Positions 33,364-40,794 of a DNA stretch of 64,000 bases are shown piece after piece (position 1 is the first letter of the stretch; each line of letters starts with the position of its first letter). Source of the DNA: Streptomyces zhihengii (lineage in GTDB: Bacteria; Actinomycetota; Actinomycetes; Streptomycetales; Streptomycetaceae); the NCBI RefSeq assembly GCF_016919245.1, contig NZ_JAFEJA010000002.1, forward strand, positions 1,428,501 to 1,492,500, in the 5' to 3' direction. Both the position numbers and the translations under genes were made by a program. The notes below the pieces were generated by a model. It did no database searches and was not told the origin of the DNA. It was given only the letters and a program-made list of their open reading frames with translations.

Positions 33364-35205
33364 ATGCGACACCTCACACGACACCTCGCCCGACGCACCG
33401 CCCCCCGCGCCGCCGCACCGGGCGCGACGACGCCCCGGACGGTCCGGACACGGCGCCCCCTGGCCCGCGCGGGCGCCTGGCTCGGCGCGGCGGCCCTGCT
33501 CTGCGCGGGGGCCACGCTGCCCGCCACGGCGTCCGCGGCGGCCTCCGCCCCGGACCCCGCCCCGGAGCCCGCCGCGGCCGCGGCCGTGGCCGACCCCGCC
33601 TACCGGGTCCTGGCCTTCTCCAGGACGGCGGGCTTCCGCCACTCCTCCATCGACGACGGACTGGCCGCCCTGCGCGAACTGGGCGGCGCCAACAACTTCA
33701 CCGTCGACGCCACCGAGGACCCCACCGCGTTCACCACCGCCAACCTCGCCCGCTACCGGGCCGTCGTCTTCCTCTCCACCACCGGCGACGTCCTCGACGG
33801 CACCCAGCAGACCGCGTTCGAGCAGTACATCCGCGCCGGCGGCGGCTACGTCGGTGTGCACGCCGCCGCCGACACCGAGTACGACTGGCCCTTCTACGCC
33901 GGGCTCGCGGGCGCCCTCTTCCAGTCCCACCCGCACAACCAGACCGCCACCGTCGAGGTCGAGAACCGCGCCCACGACGCCACCGCCCACCTCGGCACCA
34001 CCTGGCAGCGCTTCGACGAGTGGTACAACTACCGCACCAACCCCCGCACCACCGCGCACGTCCTCGCCTCGCTGGACGAGTCCAGCTACACCGGCGGCTC
34101 CATGTCCGGCGACCACCCGATCGCCTGGTGCAAGGACTACGAGGGCGGCCGGGCCTTCTACACCGGCGGCGGCCACACCGACGAGTCCTACTCCGAGCCC
34201 GCCTTCCGCCGCCACGTCCTCGGCGGGATCCGCTGGGCCGCCGGCATGACCCGTGCCGACTGCCGCCCGGAGAACGGCTACGAACCGCTCTTCGAGAGCG
34301 GCACGGCCGGCTGGCGGCAGGCGGGCCCCGGCTCGTTCTCGCTCGCCGACTCCACCCTCACCTCGCAGGGCGGTCTCGGCCTGCTCTGGTACGCGGGCCG
34401 TGAACTGACCGGCGACTGGTCCCTCAAGCTGGACTGGCGCGCCGAGGGCGACGACAACTCCGGCGTCTTCGTCGGCTTCCCCGCGTCCGACGACCCCTGG
34501 TCGGCGGTGAACAACGGCTACGAGATCCAGATCGACGCGACCGACTCCCCGGACCGCACCACCGGCGCGGTCTACGGATTCCGGTCCGCCGACACCGCCG
34601 CCCGTGACGCGGCGCTCAACCCGCCCGGCGAATGGAACACCTACGAGATCAGGGTCACCGGCGAACGCCTGGAGGTCTTCCTCAACGGCACCCGCGTCAA
34701 CGACTTCACCAACACCGACCCCGCCCGCAGCCTGCGCCAGGGCCACATCGGCCTCCAGAACCACGGCGACGGCGACACCGTCTCCTTCCGCGACGTCCGC
34801 CTCCGCGCCACCGGCGCACCGCCGGTGTCGTCGGCGGTGACGGGGGTGAACGGCAAGTGCCTGGACGTGGCGGGCGGTTCGGGTGTCGAGGGTGCTCAGG
34901 TGCGGTTGTGGTCGTGCAACGGGACGGCCGCGCAGCGGTGGGAGGTGCCGGGTGACGGGTCGGTGCGTGCGCTGGGCGGCTGTCTCGACGTGAGCGGCGG
35001 TGGTTCGGCGGACGGTACGAAGGTGCAGTGGTGGACGTGCAACGGGACGGGTGCGCAGCGCTGGGCGGCGCAGCCGGACGGTTCGCTGCGCAATCCGCAG
35101 TCGGGCAAGTGCCTGGACGCGGAGGGCTCGACCTGGAACGACGGCACCCGGGTCCACCTGTGGACCTGCCACACCGGTCCCAACCAGCGGTGGACCCTGC
35201 CCTGA
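33364..35205 (+). CDS. Secreted ThuA-like protein with DUF1080 and ricin-type lectin domains
   Basis: A 613-aa secreted protein. A long Arg-rich Sec signal peptide (cleavage near ATASAAA, about residue 58) precedes a ThuA trehalose-utilisation-like domain (about 78-300; 'VLAFSRTAGFRHSSIDDGLAAL', 'GGYVGVHAAADTEYDW', 'YTGGGHTDESY'), a DUF1080/3-keto-disaccharide hydrolase-like jelly roll (about 305-480; 'NSGVFVGFPASDDPW', 'NNGYEIQIDA') and a ricin-type lectin (484-613). AAGGAGG precedes ATG 33364. ThuA and DUF1080 domains are linked to 3-keto-glycoside metabolism; with the preceding dehydrogenase-like protein this suggests an oxidise-then-cleave route for an extracellular glycan. Two tandem hairpins follow. 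Confidence 0.9.
   Translation: MRHLTRHLARRTAPRAAAPGATTPRTVRTRRPLARAGAWLGAAALLCAGATLPATASAAASAPDPAPEPAAAAAVADPAYRVLAFSRTAGFRHSSIDDGLAALRELGGANNFTVDATEDPTAFTTANLARYRAVVFLSTTGDVLDGTQQTAFEQYIRAGGGYVGVHAAADTEYDWPFYAGLAGALFQSHPHNQTATVEVENRAHDATAHLGTTWQRFDEWYNYRTNPRTTAHVLASLDESSYTGGSMSGDHPIAWCKDYEGGRAFYTGGGHTDESYSEPAFRRHVLGGIRWAAGMTRADCRPENGYEPLFESGTAGWRQAGPGSFSLADSTLTSQGGLGLLWYAGRELTGDWSLKLDWRAEGDDNSGVFVGFPASDDPWSAVNNGYEIQIDATDSPDRTTGAVYGFRSADTAARDAALNPPGEWNTYEIRVTGERLEVFLNGTRVNDFTNTDPARSLRQGHIGLQNHGDGDTVSFRDVRLRATGAPPVSSAVTGVNGKCLDVAGGSGVEGAQVRLWSCNGTAAQRWEVPGDGSVRALGGCLDVSGGGSADGTKVQWWTCNGTGAQRWAAQPDGSLRNPQSGKCLDAEGSTWNDGTRVHLWTCHTGPNQRWTLP
34813..35205 (+). repeat. Lectin-domain coding repeat, copy 2
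   Basis: In-register copy of 32951-33343 at the 3' end of the next gene, differing at about 18 of 393 positions. Differences cluster at the ends and in one 30-bp patch, as expected from gene conversion between the two. Confidence 0.95.
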
Positions 35206-35211
35206 CGGACC

Positions 35212-35260
35212 CCGCACCGGCACGGTGCGGCAGGCGCCCGGGCCCATCCGCCCGGGCGCC
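35212..35260 (+). terminator. Double hairpin terminator after the secreted-protein operon
   Basis: CCGCACCG-GCA-CGGTGCGG (35212-35230) is followed at once by an 11-bp stem GGCGCCCGGGC/GCCCGGGCGCC with a 6-nt loop (35233-35260). Confidence 0.75.
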
Positions 35261-35294
35261 CGCCCCACCCCGGGAACACCGCCCCGCACAGCCG

Positions 35295-35317
35295 TTGTCA
35301 GTGGCGGCTGCCAGGCT
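35295..35317 (+). promoter_or_regulatory. PafBC/RecA-NDp DNA-damage promoter motif
   Basis: TTGTCAGTG (35295-35303), 8 nt, then CAGGCT (35312-35317) fits the LexA-independent actinobacterial DNA-damage promoter TTGTCRGTG-N8-TANNNT except for the first base of the -10. It ends 7 nt before the ATG of the 93-aa gene, so the transcript is predicted to be leaderless. Confidence 0.75.
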
Positions 35318-35324
35318 GGACCCC

Positions 35325-35606
35325 ATGGACAGGGACCGGGACGAGGAACTGCTGCGGGGACGGGTCTACGGCACGGACCACGACGACCCCCGGCCCGGCC
35401 CGCGGCCGGGCCGCGTCTACGCGGAGCTGGTCGGCGGGCCGCTGGACGGACTGCTGCTCGACATCACCGGCCGCGCCCCGGGCGACGCGGGCACCGCCGC
35501 CGTCCTGCCCACGGAGCTCGGTGCCTTCGGCGCGGGCGGCCGGTCCGTGTACGAGCCGCGCCCGGGCGACCCCGGCCGCTACGACTGGTCCGCCGACGCC
35601 CCCTGA
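35325..35606 (+). CDS. Hypothetical 93-aa protein under a DNA-damage-type promoter
   Basis: An acidic, Gly/Asp/Pro-rich soluble protein of unrecognised family ('GRVYAELVGGPLDGLLLDITG' in the middle, 'RSVYEPRPGDPGRYDWSADAP' at the end). The ATG at 35325 has no Shine-Dalgarno but lies 7 nt after the -10 of a PafBC/RecA-NDp-type promoter, so both the start and DNA-damage induction are predicted. The Y.ELVGGPLDG pattern recurs in small actinomycete proteins of unknown function. A hairpin separates it from the convergent monooxygenase gene. Confidence 0.72.
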   Translation: MDRDRDEELLRGRVYGTDHDDPRPGPRPGRVYAELVGGPLDGLLLDITGRAPGDAGTAAVLPTELGAFGAGGRSVYEPRPGDPGRYDWSADAP

Positions 35607-35631
35607 CCCTCCGGCCCGCGCGGTGGCGGGC

Positions 35632-35655
35632 GCCGGAGCCCCGACCGGCTCCGGC
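35632..35655. terminator. Bidirectional hairpin between convergent genes
   Basis: GCCGGAGCC-CCGACC-GGCTCCGGC lies between the 93-aa gene (ends 35606) and the leftward monooxygenase gene (ends 35667). Confidence 0.65.
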
Positions 35656-35666
35656 ACCCGCGCCCG

Positions 35667-36884
35667 TCAGCCCGCGGCGGGCACCGCGTAGCGGCTCGCC
35701 GGCCGGGCGAGCCCGAGGTGGCCGCGGAGCGTGGTGGAGGTGTACTCCGTCCGGAAGACCCCGCGCCGCTGGAGCTCCGGGACCAGCGTGCCGGTGACGG
35801 CCGACAGGTCGTGGGGGAGTGCCGCCGGGCGGAGGCGGAAGCCGTCGAGCCCCTCGGCGCGCCAGTCCTCCAGCAGATCGGCCAGTCCGGCCGCGGTGCC
35901 GGTGAAGACCGCGGCGTCGGAGGCGAGCGGCGCGCCGGCCAGGTCGTCCAGCCGGGCCGCGCGTTCCGCCGCGGCCGCCGCGGTGTCGCCGAGGACGACG
36001 ACGAGGTCCGCGAACCGCTTCAGCGGCCGTGCGGCCAGGTCCCTGCCGGTGACCGCGACCGCCTCGTCCACCTCGGCGAGGATCCGGGCGACGCCCGCCC
36101 GGTCCCGCGGGGTGACGAACACGACGTCGGACGCCGTCGCCGCGAACTCGTACGGGGTCGAGGCGTGCGCGAGGCTCGCCACCACCGGCTGCCCCTGCGG
36201 GGTGCGCGGGACGATGGAGGGCCCCCGCACATGGAAGTGCGGGCCCTCGAAGTCGATGTGGTGGAGCTTGTCGCGGTCGATGAAGCGGCCCGACGCCGCG
36301 TCGCGTATCTCCGCGTCGTCCTCCCAGCTGTCCCACAGCCTGCGGGCCACCTCCACCGCGTCGGCCGCCTCCGCGAACAGCGGGCGCAGCCGCCGGGCGA
36401 TGGCCTCCGGGTCGCGGATGTCGTCGTCGGTGAGCTGCGGTGTGGTGCGGCGGCCGAAGAGCGCGGCGTCCGAGGCACGCGAGGCTATCTGCGGACGCCA
36501 GCCGGCCCGGCCCTCGGACGCGTGGTCCAGGGTCGCGATGCCGATCCCCACGTGGAACGGCTCGGTGTGGGTCACGTTCGCCGTCGGCACCAGGCCGATG
36601 CGGTGGGTCACCGGGGCGAGCCGGGCCGCCAGCAGCACCGCGTCCACGGTGCCCCGCACCCGGTCGGTGCGGTCGTCGGGGCGGTGGAAGGGCTCGGACT
36701 GCGGGGCCAGGGTGTCCTCAAGGGTCACGAAGTCGAGCAGCCCGCGCTCGGCCTCGGTCACCAGGTCGGTCCAGTAGCCCGCGGAGAACAGCTCACCGGG
36801 CCGGGCGCCCGCGGCCCGCCAGGCGCCCGGGTGCCAGCCGGCCCCGTCCAGGGCGACGGCCAGATGGAACGGTGTGCCGGTCAC
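35667..36884 (-). CDS. LLM class flavin-dependent monooxygenase (second of pair)
   Basis: A 405-aa luciferase-like monooxygenase of the NtaA/SnaA/DszA/SoxA group, which uses FMNH2 from a separate reductase. Typical segments: 'LDFVTLEDTLAPQ', 'RIGLVPTANVTHTEPFHVGIGIATLDHASEGRAGW' (in part) and 'IVPRTPQGQPVVASLAHA'. The GTG start overlaps the TGA of the upstream paralogue (GTGA, 36881-36884) with AAGGAGA before it, so the pair is translationally coupled. Known relatives oxidise chelating amines, thioethers or sulphonates; the substrate here is unknown. A possible tailoring pair for the cluster upstream, though a hairpin at 38285-38306 suggests separate transcription. Confidence 0.88.
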   Translation of the reverse strand: MTGTPFHLAVALDGAGWHPGAWRAAGARPGELFSAGYWTDLVTEAERGLLDFVTLEDTLAPQSEPFHRPDDRTDRVRGTVDAVLLAARLAPVTHRIGLVPTANVTHTEPFHVGIGIATLDHASEGRAGWRPQIASRASDAALFGRRTTPQLTDDDIRDPEAIARRLRPLFAEAADAVEVARRLWDSWEDDAEIRDAASGRFIDRDKLHHIDFEGPHFHVRGPSIVPRTPQGQPVVASLAHASTPYEFAATASDVVFVTPRDRAGVARILAEVDEAVAVTGRDLAARPLKRFADLVVVLGDTAAAAAERAARLDDLAGAPLASDAAVFTGTAAGLADLLEDWRAEGLDGFRLRPAALPHDLSAVTGTLVPELQRRGVFRTEYTSTTLRGHLGLARPASRYAVPAAG

Positions 36885-38260
36885 GGCGTCTCCTTCGGCA
36901 GGCCGAGGCCCAGGTGGTCGCGGAGCGTGGGCCCCGTGTAGTCCTCGCGGTACACGCCCTTCTCCTGGAGCAGCGGCACCACACGGTCCACCACCTCGTC
37001 CAGGCCGTCGGGCGTCAGATGGGGCACCAGGATGAAGCCGTCGGCGCCGTCCGACTGCACGAAGTGGTCGATGCTGTCGGCGACCGTGCGCGGGCTGCCG
37101 ACGAAGGTCTGGCCGCCGTGCACCTCGATCATCAGCTCACGGATGCTCAGTTCGCGTTCCCCGGCGATCTCGCGCCACCGCCGCGCGGTCTCCTCGCGGC
37201 CCTTGCGGAAGACCGAGTGGCCCTTGAGGATCAGCGACTCCGGTTCCGGGTCGACGTCCGGCAGCGGACCGTCCGGGTCGTAGGCGGACAGGTCCCGGCC
37301 CCAGACGCCCTCCAGATGCGCGATCGCGGTCTGCGGGCTCACCTGCTCACGGGTGATCTCGTCGGCGTAGGCCCGCGCCTCCTCGTCGGTGTCGGCGACG
37401 ACGGCCGTGGCGGTCGGCAGGATCTTCAGGTCGTCGTGCGTCCTGCCGTAGGCGGCCAGCCGCCGCTTCACGTCCTCGTAGAACGGCCGGGCCTGCTCCA
37501 GGCTGCTGTACTTGCTGAAGATGACGTCGGCGTCGCGGGCCGCGAACTCCCGCCCGGCGTCGGACTCCCCGGACTGGATGATCACCGGGTGCCCCTGCGG
37601 CCCGCGGGGCGTGCCGAACCGGCCGGAGATGTCGAAGTGCTCCCCGTGGTGGGCGAACCGCCCCGCGCCCGGGCGGACGAACTCGCCCGATGAGGCGTCC
37701 GCCACGAGGTCGTCCTCGCCCCAGCTCGCCCACAGCTCCTTGGCGGTGGACAGGAACTCGGCCGCCCGGGTGTAGCGGTCCGCCTCGTCGAGGTAGCCGC
37801 CGCGGCGGAAGTTCTCCCCGGTGAAGGCGTCGTAGCTGGTGACCACGTTCCACGCGGTGCGGCCCTCGCTCAGCAGGTCCAGCGTCGCGAAGCGCCGGGC
37901 CACCTCGTACGGCTCGTTGAACGTGGTGTTCACGGTGGCTGCGAGACCGAGACGGCTGGTCACGGCGGCGAGCGCGGCGAGCATCGTCAGGTTCTCGGGC
38001 CGTCCGACCACGTCGAGGTCGTACACCTGTCCCTTGTGCTCGCGCAGCCGGAGCCCCTCGGCCAGGAAGAAGAAGTCGAACTTCCCCCGCTCCGCCGCGC
38101 GCGCGAGCCGGATGAACGAGTCGACGGCGATCTGGCTCTCGGACCGCGGGTCCGTCCAGACGGTCACGTTGTGGATGCCGGGCAACTGCACCGCGAGGTG
38201 CACCTGCTTGGCCTGCCCCGCGCGGGGCGGCGGCTGTCCGGCGTTCGATCCGGCGGGCAC
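36881..38260 (-). CDS. NtaA/SnaA/DszA-type FMN-dependent monooxygenase (first of pair)
   Basis: A 459-aa LLM-class monooxygenase, closer to NTA/DszA-type enzymes than its partner. Characteristic runs: 'GKFDFFFLAEGLRLREH', 'NTTFNEPYEVARRFATLDLLSEGRTAWNVVTS' (in part), 'RGPQGHPVIIQSGESDAGREFAARDADVIF' (in part). GTG at 38260 has GGAG upstream. It overlaps the following monooxygenase gene by 4 nt. Reaction: O2-dependent oxidation at N or S using FMNH2 from a flavin reductase not encoded nearby. Confidence 0.88.
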   Translation of the reverse strand: MPAGSNAGQPPPRAGQAKQVHLAVQLPGIHNVTVWTDPRSESQIAVDSFIRLARAAERGKFDFFFLAEGLRLREHKGQVYDLDVVGRPENLTMLAALAAVTSRLGLAATVNTTFNEPYEVARRFATLDLLSEGRTAWNVVTSYDAFTGENFRRGGYLDEADRYTRAAEFLSTAKELWASWGEDDLVADASSGEFVRPGAGRFAHHGEHFDISGRFGTPRGPQGHPVIIQSGESDAGREFAARDADVIFSKYSSLEQARPFYEDVKRRLAAYGRTHDDLKILPTATAVVADTDEEARAYADEITREQVSPQTAIAHLEGVWGRDLSAYDPDGPLPDVDPEPESLILKGHSVFRKGREETARRWREIAGERELSIRELMIEVHGGQTFVGSPRTVADSIDHFVQSDGADGFILVPHLTPDGLDEVVDRVVPLLQEKGVYREDYTGPTLRDHLGLGLPKETP

Positions 38261-38284
38261 GATGGGGCTCCTTCACTCCAGGAG

Positions 38285-38306
38285 GCCGGCCCCCGGGGGC
38301 CGGCCG
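38285..38306. terminator. Perfect palindromic hairpin between FAH-family and monooxygenase genes
   Basis: GGCCGGCCCCC (38285-38295) and GGGGGCCGGCC (38296-38306) form an 11-bp perfect palindrome, and a second hairpin GCCTGGGC/GCCCAGGC follows at 38323-38350. Both lie after the leftward FAH-family gene and before the monooxygenase pair, suggesting a transcript boundary. Confidence 0.55.
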
Positions 38307-38399
38307 GTCGACGTCGAGCCTGCCTGGGCGGGCACCGGCCTGCCCAGGCCAACCGGCCCTGTTTCATGAGCTGTTCACGCCGCCGAAGCGACGCCGCGC

Positions 38400-39311
38400 T
38401 CAGGCCGGCGGCGGCGACACATACGCCACCGGGTTCTCGAACGCCACACCGTGGCTCTTCACGTCGATGGCGATCCGGTCGCCGTCGGCGATCCGGAACC
38501 CGTCGTGGAAGCTCGCCTCGTCGGCCCCCAGGAGCACGTAGTTGACCAGCCCCGGCCGCCGCACCGCGGGGAACGAGAACAGATGCGCCGCCATGTCCCG
38601 GATCCGGAAGTACAGCGCGTCGTCGCCGCAGTCGAAGCTCCCCTCCCAGGCGGTGGCCCCGTCCCGGGTGATGGTGACCCGCCCGGTGACCGTGCGCGGC
38701 GGCTCGCCGAGGAACAGCCAGGGGGTGAGCGCGGTGTCGCACAGCTTGCAGTACGGGTTGTAGCCCGGGTCCTTGCGGTGCAGCCCGATGTCGCAGAGGT
38801 CGTTGCCGAAGGTGTAGCCGGCGTAGTGCGGGTTGCCGTCCTCGTCGTTGACGTAGACCAGCGCCACCTCGGGCTCCTCGATCAGGGCGATCGGGTTCGC
38901 CGGCACGTTCAGCGTCTCGCCGGGCAGCCGCACCCAGTCGCCGAATCCCTTGAAGAACCACTTCGGCGGCTCGAACTCGCCGCCCTCCGGCGCGGACGCG
39001 CCGCCCCACTTCTTCTTGTGGGTCCCCATGAAGCCGCTCAGCAGGGCCGCCCCGCTCCGCGCGGGCAGCAGCGGCGGCAGCAGCCGGACCTCCGGGTCGC
39101 CGGCCGTGACGGTGACCTCCTCGGCGCCCTCGGTGACGGCGGCCCGCACCGCCCCGGGCGAGCCGTCCGTGGTCACGAAGATCTCCGCGAGCCGCCCCTC
39201 GGGGACCCGGTACAGGGTCTGCGGCGTGCCCGGCTCCGGCCTGCCGAAGCCGACGTGCCGCTCGCCCCGGTACAGGGCCTCGAAAAGGGTCGGAAGGGTC
39301 GGAAGGGACAT
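38400..39311 (-). CDS. FAH family (AraD1/GguC-like) protein
   Basis: A 303-aa protein of the fumarylacetoacetate hydrolase superfamily, AraD1/GguC branch. The FAH metal triad is recognisable as ExE in 'ALIEEPEVALVYV' and Asp in 'GYTFGNDLCDIG'; 'DTALTPWLFLG' and 'VTGRVTITRDGATAWEG' follow. ATG at 39311 follows AGGAGG. Superfamily members hydrolyse C-C bonds of beta-diketo acids, decarboxylate or dehydrate keto-sugar acids. It lies last in the run of genes leading from the AmCP module, 119 bp after the aminotransferase; a role on a 2-oxo-acid intermediate of that pathway is inference. Confidence 0.82.
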   Translation of the reverse strand: MSLPTLPTLFEALYRGERHVGFGRPEPGTPQTLYRVPEGRLAEIFVTTDGSPGAVRAAVTEGAEEVTVTAGDPEVRLLPPLLPARSGAALLSGFMGTHKKKWGGASAPEGGEFEPPKWFFKGFGDWVRLPGETLNVPANPIALIEEPEVALVYVNDEDGNPHYAGYTFGNDLCDIGLHRKDPGYNPYCKLCDTALTPWLFLGEPPRTVTGRVTITRDGATAWEGSFDCGDDALYFRIRDMAAHLFSFPAVRRPGLVNYVLLGADEASFHDGFRIADGDRIAIDVKSHGVAFENPVAYVSPPPA

Positions 39312-39430
39312 GGGACCAGTCCTCCTGGTGATGGTGGGAACAGCGGTTGCGGTGCGGCGGGTTCGGCCCGCCCGGCGGCGGGTCCGGTCCGGTGCCGCAC
39401 GTGGGCGGGACCGGGGAGGGAGGGTGCGGC

Positions 39431-40726
39431 TCAGGGGCGGCGGGCGGCCGGGCCCGGGCCGGCGGCCAGGTCGGCGAGGGCCTCGCCGGCCCAGGCGACG
39501 GCCCCGGCGATCCACGGCAGCGCCAGCGGATCGGGCGCGGCCAGCGCCGCCAGCCGCTGCCCGTCGTCCGCGCCGTACAGCCGGCTGGTGGCCAGCCGGA
39601 CGCGCAGCGACCCCGCCGGCTCGCCGAAGGCACTCCCCGGCAGGACGCCCACGCCGTGGCGCTCGCCCAGGAACCGGGCGACGCCGTCGCCGTCGTGCAC
39701 CCCGTGCGCGGCGGCCAGCCGGTCGCGCAGCGGGGCGAAATCGGGATAGAGGTAGCAGGTCGCGGCGACCGGGGCGAGCGCCGCGCCCGCCGCGACCAGG
39801 TGCCCGGCGACCGCGCGCACCACCGTCCCGTGCAGCCGGCGGGCCGCCGCGACCTGCGCGATCACCTCCGGCGGCTCGCCGAACGCGTACGCCGCGGCCG
39901 ACTGCACCGGCGCGGGCGGGCTGGACCAGATCTGGCTGGCGACCGACACCAGCCGGGTGCCGAGCTCCCGGCCGGCCTCGCCGTCCGGCAGCCTGGCCAC
40001 CCCGGTGCGCCAGCCCCCGAGCGCGAGGTTCTTCGTCAGCCCGCAGGTCACCACCGTCCGCTCCGGCGCGTACCGGGCCGGTGAGTGGGCGGGCGCCGAC
40101 GTGTCGTAGACCAGGTCGCAGTAGATCTCGTCCGACACCACCACCAGGTCGAGCTCCCTCGCCGCCTCGGCGAGCGCCCGCACCGTGTCCGGCGGCGCGA
40201 CCGTGCCGGTGGGGTTGTCCGGCACCGTCACCACGACCGCCCGGGGATCCCGGCCCGCCCGCCGCGCCGCCGTGACCGCCTCGCGCAGCAGTTCCGGATC
40301 GGGCACCCCGCCCTCGCCCGGCCGGGTCGGCACCGGGAGGGGCTCCGCCCCCGCCAGCCGTGCCTGCGCCCCGTAGCTCACCCAGCCCGGCACGGGGACG
40401 GCGACGTCGCCGCCGATCGCCAGCAGCAGCGCGAACAGCAGCGGTTTGCTGCCCGGCCCGGCCACCACCTGACCGGGGTCGGTGGCGAGCCCGCGCCGCC
40501 GCCAGTACCCGGCGGCCGCGGCCCGCAGCTCCGGGCTGCCGGGCACCGGCCCGTAGGCGTTCTCGCCCGCGGCGGCGGCGAGCCGCTCCCGCAGGGCGGG
40601 GAGCACCGGCAGGCCGATCTCCCCGCTGGCCATGGACAGGACACGCTCCCCGGCCGCCCGCCGGCGCGCCAGCGCCTCGTCGGCGGCGAGCGTGGCCGAC
40701 ATGGGGACCGGTGTGGACACAGGCAT
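39431..40726 (-). CDS. PLP-dependent aminotransferase, class I/II
   Basis: A 431-aa fold-type I aminotransferase. PLP motifs: 'SMASGEIGLPVLPAL' region, 'VVVTVPDNPTGTVAPPDTV' (Asn for the pyridine-3-OH region), 'LVVVSDEIYCDLVYD' (Asp for N1) and the Schiff-base Lys in 'CGLTKNLALGGWRTG'. ATG at 40726 follows AGGAGCC. In AmCP pathways the semialdehyde made by LysY is aminated by a class III (ArgD-like) enzyme; this one is class I/II, so if it does that job it is a replacement, otherwise it acts on a free 2-oxo acid. Confidence 0.9.
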   Translation of the reverse strand: MPVSTPVPMSATLAADEALARRRAAGERVLSMASGEIGLPVLPALRERLAAAAGENAYGPVPGSPELRAAAAGYWRRRGLATDPGQVVAGPGSKPLLFALLLAIGGDVAVPVPGWVSYGAQARLAGAEPLPVPTRPGEGGVPDPELLREAVTAARRAGRDPRAVVVTVPDNPTGTVAPPDTVRALAEAARELDLVVVSDEIYCDLVYDTSAPAHSPARYAPERTVVTCGLTKNLALGGWRTGVARLPDGEAGRELGTRLVSVASQIWSSPPAPVQSAAAYAFGEPPEVIAQVAAARRLHGTVVRAVAGHLVAAGAALAPVAATCYLYPDFAPLRDRLAAAHGVHDGDGVARFLGERHGVGVLPGSAFGEPAGSLRVRLATSRLYGADDGQRLAALAAPDPLALPWIAGAVAWAGEALADLAAGPGPAARRP

Positions 40727-40794
40727 CTCAGGGCTCCTGGGAGTGAGGGCGGGCGATCGGTCGCGGGTGTTCCCGGGCGAGCCGGGCACGGGCG

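Noticed and set aside
38230..38260. tRNA-like GTTCGATCC motif
   Set aside because: It lies inside the 5' end of the monooxygenase gene and no cloverleaf can be drawn around it. No tRNA gene was found elsewhere in the window.
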